DNA of 64,000 nt, taken from Sulfurovum sp. AR (GTDB taxonomy: Bacteria > Campylobacterota > Campylobacteria > Campylobacterales > Sulfurovaceae). The first letter of the stretch is position 1; every line of letters begins with the position of its first letter. The stretch lies in the NCBI RefSeq assembly GCF_000296775.1, contig NZ_AJLE01000002.1, forward strand, positions 1-64,000, written 5' to 3'. The notes under the pieces were generated by a model. It saw nothing but the letters and a program-made list of their open reading frames with translations, was not told where the DNA came from and made no database searches. The position numbers were made by a program, and so were the translations under genes. Positions 54,419 to 62,688 of the stretch are shown here, piece after piece.

Positions 54419-55402
54419 GTGTCAACTTTGACCGTGAGCAACTATACCCTAAAACACTTTGACCTGAGAGCAAAAGAGCACATGGATAGATACCTTAAAG
54501 TGGTCAATGCAGATATCAGTGACTATACCTTTGCAGGTAATTACATCTGGCTCTCTACTGCCACAGGATTTTATGCCATTGTGAATGATACCTTTTGTCT
54601 GTTTATCCTAAATTCAGGTGAACTTTCCATGCTCCTTCCGCCTTTGGGAAAACAGGAAAATACCTATGAAGCGATGCTGCAATGTTTTGAGATCATGAAT
54701 GCACATAACAGCAATAGGCAGTACTCTAAAATAGAATATATCCATGAGAATATGCTTGAAGGATTTGTGGATTACCTTGAAGAGGGCACAGTGATCTTTG
54801 ATATGCTCAAAGACTTTATCATCGAAAAGAAGCTGGTGGACTATATCTATAAAGTGGATAATCTTATTGAACTCAAAGGGGATCAGTACAAATCAAAAAG
54901 AAATGAGATCAACAAATTTCAGAAGGTCTACACCAATCACAGGGTTGAGATCATAGATATCGATAAACATCGGGAAGGGATAACACATCTTTTTAACAAA
55001 TGGGTCAAAGACAGGACAACCTATATGCCAAAAGAAGAGGTCGAAACTTTTTTAGACGGTATTTATTTTGAGAGATTTGCCATCAAACGGCTATTGAATG
55101 ATTATAAAAATCTCGATGTGGTAGGCATGGTGCTTTATATAGATGATGAGATCAAAGGCTTTACCGTTGGTGAGAGGATCAATGAACAGACATCCAGTGT
55201 GATCATTGAAAAGACTGATTTTGAGGTACTGGGATGTGCCCAGTTTATCTTTAGAGAGTTTACCAAATATCTCAAAGAGATCTATCAAAGTGAATATATC
55301 AATGTAGGCGATGACATGGGGTTTGAAAATTTGAAAAAAGTGAAAATGTCCTATCGTCCTGATAAGCTGATCCCTAAATATACGATTTATCAGAAACAAT
55401 GA
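54419..55402 (+). CDS. DUF2156 (LPG synthase C-terminal-like) acyl/aminoacyltransferase
   Basis: This 327-aa protein starts at GTG 54419. The whole length fits the double-GNAT DUF2156 domain found at the C-terminus of lysyl-phosphatidylglycerol synthases, with DYIYKVDNLIELKGDQYKSKRNEINKF and INVGDDMGFENLKKVK. There is no membrane domain, so it is a soluble stand-alone form. Substrate unknown. The motif of the eight regulon promoters is not visible upstream. It overlaps the GNAT gene by 4 nt. Confidence 0.8.
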   Translation: MSTLTVSNYTLKHFDLRAKEHMDRYLKVVNADISDYTFAGNYIWLSTATGFYAIVNDTFCLFILNSGELSMLLPPLGKQENTYEAMLQCFEIMNAHNSNRQYSKIEYIHENMLEGFVDYLEEGTVIFDMLKDFIIEKKLVDYIYKVDNLIELKGDQYKSKRNEINKFQKVYTNHRVEIIDIDKHREGITHLFNKWVKDRTTYMPKEEVETFLDGIYFERFAIKRLLNDYKNLDVVGMVLYIDDEIKGFTVGERINEQTSSVIIEKTDFEVLGCAQFIFREFTKYLKEIYQSEYINVGDDMGFENLKKVKMSYRPDKLIPKYTIYQKQ

Positions 55403-55842
55403 TCATTCGCGCTACTCAAGAGCATCTCAATGCATTGGTTGCATTGGAAAACAGCCTCTTTCCCAAAGATGATTTTCCTTTGAGCAGGGGTTCGTTCTCC
55501 TATCATATCAAAAAGAACGATTTGTTCGTTTTTATGCACGAAGGGGAAGTAGCAGGGTATATCCTTTGGCTCAAAAGAAAAACCTATTACCGTCTTTATT
55601 CACTGGGTGTCTCTGCGCAGTGCAGGGGGAGAGGTGTCGCACAAATGCTCCTTGCATATTCTTTTGGACTTTTAAAATCTCCTAGTTATACGCTGGAGGT
55701 CAAAATGACCAATCAAAGGGCCATATCACTTTACGAGAAGTTCGGTTTTAGAAAGCAAAAAATACTAAAGAATTATTATCCAAACAACCGTGACGGATAT
55801 CTTATGAGAAAGCAGGAGAATGATGAAATTAAGAAATTATAA
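55399..55842 (+). CDS. GNAT N-acetyltransferase (RimI-like)
   Basis: 147 aa with the acetyl-CoA loop GVSAQCRGRGVAQMLL (about 70-85) and the C-terminal MTNQRAISLYEKFGFRKQK typical of RimI-like enzymes. It probably acetylates an amino group on a protein or small molecule. Coupled on both sides (ATGA overlap upstream, 23-nt overlap downstream), so it is one unit with DUF2156 and the next membrane protein. Confidence 0.85.
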   Translation: MIIRATQEHLNALVALENSLFPKDDFPLSRGSFSYHIKKNDLFVFMHEGEVAGYILWLKRKTYYRLYSLGVSAQCRGRGVAQMLLAYSFGLLKSPSYTLEVKMTNQRAISLYEKFGFRKQKILKNYYPNNRDGYLMRKQENDEIKKL

Positions 55843-56473
55843 GTTTATACTTTATGAGATCAATCAAAGTACATTTTTGTATCTGCAATCTTTGGCGATA
55901 TTGCTGATCACCTATATTGATTGGACACTCATGCCCTATGTGACAAAGCTCGAAGGTACCTATCTTCCTGTGTATATGATTAGTTTTTTTATGCTGATAG
56001 GTGCCCTTGACGGTATCATACAACCTCTGTTCAAGCATATCAGGATATACAAGATCTATCTTTTTTCCATCGTGCTTGATGTGATACAGATAGCAAGCTA
56101 TTCTTTATACCTTGTTTCCATTGAACTCTTTACCTATGTGATCTTGGCCATTTTTACGATTCAGGGGATTACCTTTGAAGTGGCCAGGGTGCATACGGTT
56201 GATTTCATGAAGGATGAATCTATTGATCTGAAAGAGTATTTGATGATACGGTCATTTATCATTTCTCTGGCCATCATATTGGGTGGGGTGAGCGCTATGC
56301 TGTTTGACTCTCTTGATGTGCCTTTACTCTATATCCTTAGTTATTTAACACTGTTAGCTCTGTACGGTATCTATCTACAGTATAAATTGTACCAGATCTT
56401 TAAAAAAAGAATTTTTTTGTCGGATATAGAACTGGAGCAGGATAAAAAAGAACTTTTTGAAAAATTCAGATAA
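55820..56473 (+). CDS. Six-helix membrane protein (half-transporter-like)
   Basis: This 217-aa protein has about six hydrophobic segments and a charged C-terminal tail (LSDIELEQDKKELFEKF). The helix pattern is like half of an MFS transporter, but no family motif is clear. The start could be either Met of an ATGATG pair. Third gene in a unit with DUF2156 and GNAT; possibly moves the modified product. Confidence 0.6.
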   Translation: MMKLRNYKFILYEINQSTFLYLQSLAILLITYIDWTLMPYVTKLEGTYLPVYMISFFMLIGALDGIIQPLFKHIRIYKIYLFSIVLDVIQIASYSLYLVSIELFTYVILAIFTIQGITFEVARVHTVDFMKDESIDLKEYLMIRSFIISLAIILGGVSAMLFDSLDVPLLYILSYLTLLALYGIYLQYKLYQIFKKRIFLSDIELEQDKKELFEKFR

Positions 56474-56484
56474 TCCGGGTTTGG

Positions 56485-57378
56485 CTAATGCTTTCCTAGT
56501 ATCTTCTTTGCCTGTTTGACAAAGAGTTGCTTTTTTTCCAGCATATTCTCTATCTCTTGTTTGCCGACATCACCAAATCTCTTTACAATGTACTCTGCAA
56601 CCTCGGTGGAGACAAGGTCGAAGTCTGTAAAAAGTGCGTCTATGTGCATACGCAGATTACTGATCGTATGTTCATCTTGTGGCAGATCAATATGGGCAAG
56701 CTTCAACTCTTTGATACTGTATTCAGAATCTCTGGGATCCATTGTCTCCTGATAGGTTTGCATGGTTCCTAGTTGTATGGCTGTAAGTTTTTTTCCATAA
56801 GAACACCCTGTATCAATACCATAAAAATTTTCTTCTGATATAACTTCATCAAAGACACAATGCCCGAAAATATTGATTACCTCTTCATTTTTAATTTTCA
56901 TGCCATCCTCATATCTGTTGAGTAAATAGTCATTGTAATAAACAGGGTTGTTTCGGTGTTCATAAAATGGCAATGCAAAACCATGTGTTATGAAATATCT
57001 ATCTATTTGTATATACATAGGTAGGGTTCTGATCCACTCGAGATGGGAGAGTATTTTGGTATGATCACCTTGATAACTCTCAAGGGTAACCATCCCACCG
57101 TAGCGTTTGTCTGAACTCCATGGACCGTGTTTGTTGTGAAAAATCGCATCTTCCAAGTAGGTATCCATGAGATGTTCATGATTCCCTTTGACACAAGCAT
57201 AACCTTTTTCAATGACAAAATCGATAACATCTTTTGAGAAGTTACCTTTATCACACAAATCTCCAACAAATATGAGTTCAGCACCTCTTGGAAGACGTGC
57301 AATGAGGTTTTGTAAAGTATATAAGCATCCATGTACATCGCCTACAACATATATATTTTCGATTTTTAAGTCGTCCAT
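56485..57378 (-). CDS. PPP-type metallophosphoesterase (protein phosphatase-like)
   Basis: The start is ATG 57378 behind AAAGGAGG, giving 297 aa; a longer frame from 57420 would run through the RBS. Metal ligands: VVGDVHGC, FVGDLCDKG, KGNHEHLM, THGFALPF and FGHCVFDE, all of the calcineurin-like/PPP family, close to lambda-type Ser/Thr phosphatases or ApaH. The C-terminal 70 residues are a helical extension. Regulon site B lies upstream. Confidence 0.88.
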   Translation of the reverse strand: MDDLKIENIYVVGDVHGCLYTLQNLIARLPRGAELIFVGDLCDKGNFSKDVIDFVIEKGYACVKGNHEHLMDTYLEDAIFHNKHGPWSSDKRYGGMVTLESYQGDHTKILSHLEWIRTLPMYIQIDRYFITHGFALPFYEHRNNPVYYNDYLLNRYEDGMKIKNEEVINIFGHCVFDEVISEENFYGIDTGCSYGKKLTAIQLGTMQTYQETMDPRDSEYSIKELKLAHIDLPQDEHTISNLRMHIDALFTDFDLVSTEVAEYIVKRFGDVGKQEIENMLEKKQLFVKQAKKILGKH

Positions 57379-57402
57379 AATGTATGCCTCCTTTTTTATC
57401 TG

Positions 57403-57450
57403 ATTATAATGTGATTTCATCTACTTTCATAGTAAAAAGATGTCAATTCA
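57403..57450 (-). promoter_or_regulatory. Regulon promoter site B, upstream of the metallophosphatase
   Basis: On the minus strand: TGAATTGACA (57450-57441), CTATGAA (57432-57426) and TATAAT (57408-57403), with a 42-nt offset from motif start to -10. About 25 nt from the -10 to the ATG. Confidence 0.7.
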
Positions 57451-57465
57451 TTATAATACAGATGA

Positions 57466-57513
57466 TGAACAGTCATAAGAACACTATGAATAATAATTTG
57501 TTTAGACTATACT
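57466..57513 (+). promoter_or_regulatory. Regulon promoter site G, upstream of the DUF2867 gene
   Basis: TGAACAGTCA (57466-57475), CTATGAA (57484-57490) and TATACT (57508-57513), again a 42-nt offset. A second, extended -10 (TTGTTATAAT, 57546-57555) lies nearer the gene and may act independently. Confidence 0.6.
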
Positions 57514-57569
57514 TAAGCATAAGATATATGTATTTTATACAGTGCTTGTTATAATGTTAGAAAGGATAC

Positions 57570-59003
57570 ATGATGAAAGTTCTGCTTACAGGTGCAAACG
57601 GGTATATAGGAAGACGCCTCAAACAAACGCTTTTAAATGAAGATGTATTCTTACGCCTGCTTGTGCGTAATCCTAAAAGTCTTGATTCTAATCTAAATGC
57701 TGAAATAGTACAAGGTGATACTTTTGATATGGACTCTTTGGAGCGTGCACTTGAGGGCATTGATGTTGCCTACTATCTCATACACTCTTTGCAACACAAA
57801 AACTATAAAGAACTTGACAAACAAAGTGCGCAAAATTTTCTGGATGCAGCCATCAAAAAAGGGGTTAAACGTATCATATACCTGGGTGGACTTGGTGTGA
57901 AAGAACATGCAAGTGAACATCTTTTAAGCCGAATAGAAACAGGAGAAATACTTTCAAGCAGACCTGACAAGATAGAGACCATCTGGATACGTGCAGGGGT
58001 GATCATAGGTTCAGGAAGTGTCAGTTTTGAGATCATCAGGCATGTTACAGAAAAACTGCCTATCATGGTCACACCTAAATGGGTCAATACCTTAGCACAG
58101 CCAATAGGAGTAGATGATGTCATTGCCTACTTGAATGCCTCAAAGGATCTTAGTATAGATGGCAATCTTGTAGTGGATATAGGCAGTGAGAAGATGACCT
58201 ATAAAGAGATGATGCTAGCTTGTGCCAATGCACTGGGTCTTCGACGCTGGATCTTTCCGCTTCCTATACTGAGCATTAAATTCTCTTCTTATTGGCTGAA
58301 TCTCTTTACCCCTGTACCTTATACGGTTGCACGTCCACTTATAGAAGGACTATCGTCTGAAGTGCTCATACAAAATGACAATGCCAAGAGGTACTTTAGT
58401 CATATACACCCTATGAAATTTAATGAAGCAGTTAAAAAAGCGATCAAAGAGATGGAAGAGAATCAAGTTCTCAGTCGATGGAGTGATGCGAGTGGTGGAC
58501 AGGACATGTGGGAGAAACAGCATAAACATGACCCTGCATCAGCAGTTTTGATGGATCGTCAGTCTATAAAGCTGCGTGGTATTCCAAAAGAGACAATATA
58601 TTGCACTTTTTGCTCCATAGGTGGGGAAGAGGGATGGTTCGGATATGATTGGCTTTGGGAGATCAGAGGCTGGATGGATAAAATGATCGGTGGTGCAGGA
58701 TTGAACAGGGGACGAAGAGACTGTCGACAACTTAGAATAGGAGAGAGTGTGGATTTCTGGAGGGTTGAAGATTTGAGTGTCAATGAAAGACTGCTTCTCT
58801 ATGCACAAATGAAAATTCCGGGTAAGGCTTGGCTGGAATTCAAGATAAAAGGGGATGAGCTGGTGCAAACTGCTTATTTTTCTCCACGTGGACTATGGGG
58901 CAGACTCTATTGGTATATTCTTACTCCTGTGCATTATTTAGTATTTCGTAATATGATAAGGTCCATATTAAAAAAAGCACAAAACGATGAACAGACAAAA
59001 TAA
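57570..59003 (+). CDS. NAD(P)-binding oxidoreductase with DUF2867 domain
   Basis: This 477-aa protein has an N-terminal atypical SDR domain (LLTGANGYIGRRLKQTL, AYYLIHSL, YLGGLGV, about 1-290) and a C-terminal DUF2867/SRPBCC-like domain (about 320-470: WGRLYWYILTPVHYLVFRNM). This fusion is common near photolyase or carotenoid genes in proteobacteria. Substrate unknown. Its last codons overlap regulon site H, which serves the lipocalin gene. Confidence 0.85.
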   Translation: MMKVLLTGANGYIGRRLKQTLLNEDVFLRLLVRNPKSLDSNLNAEIVQGDTFDMDSLERALEGIDVAYYLIHSLQHKNYKELDKQSAQNFLDAAIKKGVKRIIYLGGLGVKEHASEHLLSRIETGEILSSRPDKIETIWIRAGVIIGSGSVSFEIIRHVTEKLPIMVTPKWVNTLAQPIGVDDVIAYLNASKDLSIDGNLVVDIGSEKMTYKEMMLACANALGLRRWIFPLPILSIKFSSYWLNLFTPVPYTVARPLIEGLSSEVLIQNDNAKRYFSHIHPMKFNEAVKKAIKEMEENQVLSRWSDASGGQDMWEKQHKHDPASAVLMDRQSIKLRGIPKETIYCTFCSIGGEEGWFGYDWLWEIRGWMDKMIGGAGLNRGRRDCRQLRIGESVDFWRVEDLSVNERLLLYAQMKIPGKAWLEFKIKGDELVQTAYFSPRGLWGRLYWYILTPVHYLVFRNMIRSILKKAQNDEQTK

Positions 59004-59035
59004 AACTATGAATACGTTGATAGAATGGCTAAAAT
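58988..59035 (+). promoter_or_regulatory. Regulon promoter site H, upstream of the lipocalin gene
   Basis: TGAACAGACA (58988-58997), CTATGAA (59006-59012) and TAAAAT (59030-59035), a 42-nt offset. The motif starts inside the 3' end of the preceding gene. A second promoter, TTGCAG-16-TATTAT (59065-59092), lies closer to blc. Confidence 0.6.
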
Positions 59036-59106
59036 AAAATAAATGGATTTACTCATACTTTATGTTGCAGGAATACTGTATTTCACTATTATAGAAAAGG
59101 ATAAAC

Positions 59107-59655
59107 ATGAAAAAATTACTATTATCACTCGCACTCTTATTTGCGTTATTATTGACAGGGTGTGAAGAGAAAAAACCAGAAAAAGTAGCACCCGTTGAAA
59201 ATTTCAAACTCACCGAGTACCTTGGAACATGGTATGAGATAGCAAGATTGGAACACAGATTTGAAAGGGGTATGGAAGCGATATCGGCAACCTACAGTAT
59301 GAGAGAAGATGGTGGGGTTAAAGTACTCAATAAAGGATATAAAACACAAGAGAAAGAGTGGAGTGAGGCCGAAGGTAAAGCGTACTTTGTAAAAGATCCT
59401 GACAAAGGCTTCTTAAAAGTATCCTTCTTTGGGCCTTTTTATGGCTCCTATATCGTGATGGATACAGATTATGAAACTTACACGATGATCAGTGGACCAG
59501 ATCTGAGTTACTTCTGGATACTCTCTAGAAAACCCACACTTGATGAGACAACACTGAAGAGACTTTTAGCGCAAGCAAAAGAAGCCGGCTTTGATACAAG
59601 CAAACTGATCTATCCGGACCAAAGTATGAATACAAGTAGGAATAATGACAAATAA
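59107..59655 (+). CDS. blc: Outer-membrane lipoprotein lipocalin (Blc-like)
   Basis: 182 aa with a lipobox (LLLTGC), then the bacterial lipocalin signature GTWYEIARLEHRFERGM (about 40-56), VKDPDKGFLKVSFFGPFYGSYIV and the closing YFWILSRKPTL. It binds lipids such as lysophospholipids at the outer membrane in E. coli and is stress-induced there. It overlaps the CbiX-like gene by 11 nt. Confidence 0.9.
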   Translation: MKKLLLSLALLFALLLTGCEEKKPEKVAPVENFKLTEYLGTWYEIARLEHRFERGMEAISATYSMREDGGVKVLNKGYKTQEKEWSEAEGKAYFVKDPDKGFLKVSFFGPFYGSYIVMDTDYETYTMISGPDLSYFWILSRKPTLDETTLKRLLAQAKEAGFDTSKLIYPDQSMNTSRNNDK

Positions 59656-60010
59656 AGCACTCATCATCGTAGCACATGGAAGCCGAAAAGACTCTTCCAA
59701 TGAAGAGGTCAAGGCACTTGGAGAGAAAGTAAGATCCCTACAGATTAAAAACTATGCATTTGTCATGACGGCATTTTTGGAGTTTGCTGCGCCTTCTTTG
59801 GAAGAGAGTATGCTCTCCTGTGTTGAGAAGGATGCCAGTGAGATAGTCATCTTACCTTACTTCCTGGCTTCGGGTAACCATGTTACCCGAGATATCCCTG
59901 AAGTGGTTCATAAGATACAGGCATTATACCCGCAAGTAAAAATAACACTCAAAGAACATGTAGGCAGTTCCTCTGGTATGGTGAAGCTTCTTAGCGATAT
60001 GGCAGAGTAG
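59645..60010 (+). CDS. CbiX/SirB-type small chelatase-like protein
   Basis: 121 aa, a single CbiX domain: LIIVAHGSRKDSSNEEV with the metal His (about 10), and ILPYFLASGNHVTRDIPEVV with the second His. It would insert Co, Fe or Ni into a tetrapyrrole (sirohydrochlorin) as a dimer. Coupled to the lipocalin gene. Confidence 0.82.
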   Translation: MTNKALIIVAHGSRKDSSNEEVKALGEKVRSLQIKNYAFVMTAFLEFAAPSLEESMLSCVEKDASEIVILPYFLASGNHVTRDIPEVVHKIQALYPQVKITLKEHVGSSSGMVKLLSDMAE

Positions 60011-60020
60011 ATATTTAGTA

Positions 60021-60068
60021 TGAATTGACATAATTTCTATACGAAATACTGTTGTATCAGTATAAAAT
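60021..60068 (+). promoter_or_regulatory. Regulon promoter site C, upstream of the flavin reductase gene
   Basis: TGAATTGACA (60021-60030), ATACGAA (60039-60045) and TAAAAT (60063-60068), a 42-nt offset, ending 21 nt before the ATG. Its first half is identical to sites B and D. Confidence 0.7.
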
Positions 60069-60089
60069 ATGAGAAAAAATGAGGAACCA

Positions 60090-60611
60090 ATGTTTAAAAC
60101 CTATGATACTTTAGAACAAGCAACACACGCACAACCAAGAGTCACGGCTTTGCTCGCCTGCCAAGATAATCTCATGCCGGCTTCATGGCATATGCCTATC
60201 TCTAAGTCACCTTTTCGTTATGCAGTGGCGGTACGTGAAGAGAACTACACGCATGCACTACTGGAAAAACATCGAAGCTTTACACTCAATTTTTTACCAT
60301 TTGATCATTATGAAACTATCAATATTTTGGGGAAAATACATGGTGACAGTGAAGATAAATTGGCTAAAAGTGGATTAAAGGTTGAGGGTAAAGATAGCCA
60401 TGAAAATGTATTACTCAGTGCTTCAGACTTTATCTATGAATGTAAGGTATGTGATACTTATAAAAATGGTGATCATACCATTTTTATAGCAGATGTCACC
60501 AAAATATATGTGAATGATAAGCAAAGTGAGAAGCCTATGCTATTTTCTGGTCGTGGGAAGTATGGGACAGTGGAAGAGACATTTACATTATCAAAAAGGA
60601 GTATAAAATGA
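60090..60611 (+). CDS. Flavin reductase-family protein
   Basis: The start is ATG 60090 (MFKTYDTLEQATHAQPR) after GAGGA; the ATG at 60069 has no RBS and would lie on the predicted transcript start. The 173 aa fit the FMN-binding split barrel of the flavin reductase/DIM6-NTAB family (SWHMPISKSPFRYAVAVR, HRSFTLNFLP, GRGKYGTVEE). It likely binds FMN and reduces a flavin or related substrate. ATGA coupling to a 56-aa gene. Confidence 0.8.
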   Translation: MFKTYDTLEQATHAQPRVTALLACQDNLMPASWHMPISKSPFRYAVAVREENYTHALLEKHRSFTLNFLPFDHYETINILGKIHGDSEDKLAKSGLKVEGKDSHENVLLSASDFIYECKVCDTYKNGDHTIFIADVTKIYVNDKQSEKPMLFSGRGKYGTVEETFTLSKRSIK

Positions 60612-60778
60612 CTTTAGAAGAAATTGAATTTGAATTGGAGCTAGCAGGGTTGAGTAGAGAACAACAGATCAAATTAATATCATCGATTAAAAGAAATGGT
60701 TTTGATGCAAAAACAGTGGATAAAAAATTACAACTTATGGGATTTGAACCGATCTTCACTATTTATGATGAAGATTGA
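60608..60778 (+). CDS. Small protein of 56 aa coupled to flavin reductase
   Basis: Starts within the preceding stop (ATGA). The product begins MTLEEIEFELELAGLSREQQ and ends GFEPIFTIYDED: acidic, with two or three predicted helices, no Cys and no signal. The clean frame, coupled start and lack of alternative features support a real gene. The family is not recognised; it may be a partner of the flavoprotein. Confidence 0.6.
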   Translation: MTLEEIEFELELAGLSREQQIKLISSIKRNGFDAKTVDKKLQLMGFEPIFTIYDED

Positions 60779-60826
60779 GAAGATATCTATATAAAAAAAC
60801 TAAGTGCAAAAAAGTGAGTGTATTTT

Positions 60827-60874
60827 TTAATCGACATAAATATACTACGAAAACTTTTTTAAACTGTATAGTAT
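60827..60874 (+). promoter_or_regulatory. Regulon promoter site F, upstream of trpB
   Basis: TTAATCGACA (60827-60836), CTACGAA (60845-60851) and TAGTAT (60869-60874), a 42-nt offset; an alternative TATAGT starts 2 nt earlier. The motif start is 67 nt from the trpB ATG. Confidence 0.55.
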
Positions 60875-60893
60875 AGGTTATAAAGGAGTTTTC

Positions 60894-62102
60894 ATGAAAC
60901 CGTATATACCAACAGAATTTAGTTTTGACCCGGATGAAAGAGGCCACTTTGGCAAGTTTGGAGGCAGATATGTACCTGAGACACTGATGCCCATACTTAT
61001 TGAACTTGATGAGGTCTATAAACAATACCGTTTTGACAAAACCTTTTGGAATGAGGTTAATGCACTCTACAAAGACTATGTAGGACGTCCATCCCCTTTA
61101 TATAAAGCACAGAACATCAGTGATGAAATAGGTGCAGAAGTCTATCTGAAACGTGAAGATCTCAACCATACAGGTGCACACAAGGTGAATAACACCATTG
61201 CCCAGGGTCTTTTGGCTAAGCGTATGGGGAAAACGAAGATCATTGCTGAGACGGGTGCAGGACAGCATGGCGTAGCTACTGCAACTGTCGCAGCACTTAT
61301 GGGTCTTGAGTGTGAGGTTTTTATGGGTGCAAAAGACGTAGAGCGCCAACAGCTCAATGTCTTTCGTATGAAACTGCTTGGAGCCAAAGTACATGCAGTG
61401 GAATCCGGCAGTAAAACACTGAAAGATGCGATGAATGACGCTATAAGACACTGGGTCACCCATGCCAGAGACACTTTTTATGTTATAGGTACCGCTGCAG
61501 GCCCCCATCCCTATCCTTTGATGGTACGTGATTTTCAGGCCATCATTAGTTATGAAGCCAAAGCACAACTCTTAGAACAGGCGAATACGCTGCCTGATTA
61601 TGTCATTGCCTGTATCGGTGGCGGATCCAATGCATTAGGTATGTTTGCCCACTTTATAGAAGAAGAAAAAACAGAGTGCATTGGCATAGAGGCAGGAGGA
61701 AAAGGATTGGATAGCGGGGATCATGGTGCTTCTCTGGCATTAGGTAGACCCGGTGTTCTTCATGGACAGTTGAGTTATCTGTTGCAAACAGATGACGGAC
61801 AGGTAGAAGAGGCTTATTCTGTCTCTGCTGGGCTTGACTATCCGGGGATAGGTCCTGAACACTCATTTTTAATGGAGCAGGGCAAAGTGATCTATGACTC
61901 TGTTACCGATGACGAAGCGATGGATGCCTTTGTATGGCTTAGCCGCACTGAAGGGATCGTTCCGGCATTTGAAAGTGCCCATGCCATCGCCTATCTTAAA
62001 AAAATGCCTAAAGAGAAGATCAAAGATAAAACAATTATCATCAGCCTTTCTGGAAGAGGAGATAAAGATATGATACAGGCTATGGAGATTTTGAAGCTAT
62101 AA
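60894..62102 (+). CDS. trpB: Tryptophan synthase beta subunit
   Basis: PLP enzyme joining indole and serine. The 402 aa are of the TrpB1 type: [28 protein letters not shown] (Schiff-base Lys, about 89), [17 protein letters not shown] (Glu, about 112), [10 protein letters not shown] and SGRGDKD. All key residues are present. There is no trpA beside it, which is unusual since trpBA is normally coupled; it has its own regulon-type promoter and RBS AAAGGAG. It overlaps the convergent SRPBCC gene by 23 nt. Confidence 0.95.
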   Translation: MKPYIPTEFSFDPDERGHFGKFGGRYVPETLMPILIELDEVYKQYRFDKTFWNEVNALYKDYVGRPSPLYKAQNISDEIGAEVYLKREDLNHTGAHKVNNTIAQGLLAKRMGKTKIIAETGAGQHGVATATVAALMGLECEVFMGAKDVERQQLNVFRMKLLGAKVHAVESGSKTLKDAMNDAIRHWVTHARDTFYVIGTAAGPHPYPLMVRDFQAIISYEAKAQLLEQANTLPDYVIACIGGGSNALGMFAHFIEEEKTECIGIEAGGKGLDSGDHGASLALGRPGVLHGQLSYLLQTDDGQVEEAYSVSAGLDYPGIGPEHSFLMEQGKVIYDSVTDDEAMDAFVWLSRTEGIVPAFESAHAIAYLKKMPKEKIKDKTIIISLSGRGDKDMIQAMEILKL

Positions 62103-62538
62103 GCTCTTGAGTCTTTTGATGTCTGTAGGCAAACATTTTTTTCATATCTCGTTTGATCAGCCATACAATAGCTGTAGTCAGTGGCTCAAAAGGCAGCGAA
62201 AAAGTAATTTCGTCCCGTAGTACACTGTGTGAATCATCCACTTGTATAAAGTGATGTTCATGCCTGAAGCTTTTAAAGGGTGACTGTGTTGCTGTATCAA
62301 TGATAAGATCCGGATATTCTACTTTTTCAAATGTCAGTTTCCAGACAAAAGAAAACCATCCTTTTTTAATGCGTAGCACGGCTTTATTTCCCTCTTTCAA
62401 AGGTGTATCAAGTTTGAGTATCTCAAGACTGGTATCTTTGGGTGTAATCAGAGGAAGATTCTTTGTGTTTGCATGAAAGTCAAAAAGGGTTTTGACACTG
62501 CATGGTATTGGAGTTTCAAATATTAGTGTATGTTTCAT
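62080..62538 (-). CDS. SRPBCC-family (START-like) protein
   Basis: 152 aa with the ligand-binding SRPBCC pattern: [27 protein letters not shown] at the N-terminus, a beta sheet, and a long C-terminal helix ([21 protein letters not shown]). Similar proteins accompany photolyase, SDR and DUF2867 genes in other bacteria. Ligand unknown. Its 3' end runs 23 nt into trpB on the opposite strand. Regulon site D precedes it. Confidence 0.8.
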   Translation of the reverse strand: MKHTLIFETPIPCSVKTLFDFHANTKNLPLITPKDTSLEILKLDTPLKEGNKAVLRIKKGWFSFVWKLTFEKVEYPDLIIDTATQSPFKSFRHEHHFIQVDDSHSVLRDEITFSLPFEPLTTAIVWLIKRDMKKMFAYRHQKTQELIASKSP

Positions 62539-62544
62539 ATTTGC

Positions 62545-62592
62545 ATTATGTCATGGGATATAAATCTTTTGTATAACCTTTTTGTCAATTCA
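62545..62592 (-). promoter_or_regulatory. Regulon promoter site D, upstream of the SRPBCC gene
   Basis: Minus strand: TGAATTGACA (62592-62583), ATACAAA (62574-62568) and CATAAT (62550-62545), a 42-nt offset. The -10 is only 6 nt from the annotated ATG, which would give an almost leaderless message, so this -10 or the start may be different. Confidence 0.5.
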
Positions 62593-62599
62593 TTATTTT

Positions 62600-62647
62600 T
62601 CAATCGACAATAAATGACTACAAAGATAGGTATAAAAATCATAAACT
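62600..62647 (+). promoter_or_regulatory. Regulon promoter site E, upstream of the SDR gene
   Basis: TCAATCGACA (62600-62609), CTACAAA (62618-62624) and TAAACT (62642-62647), a 42-nt offset; a better-looking TATAAA lies at 62631. It is back-to-back with site D: the two TGAAT-type half sites are 7 nt apart in opposite orientation. Confidence 0.5.
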
Positions 62648-62688
62648 TACATAAAGATGAAAATAAAATCTCATAAAAGGAACCACAA

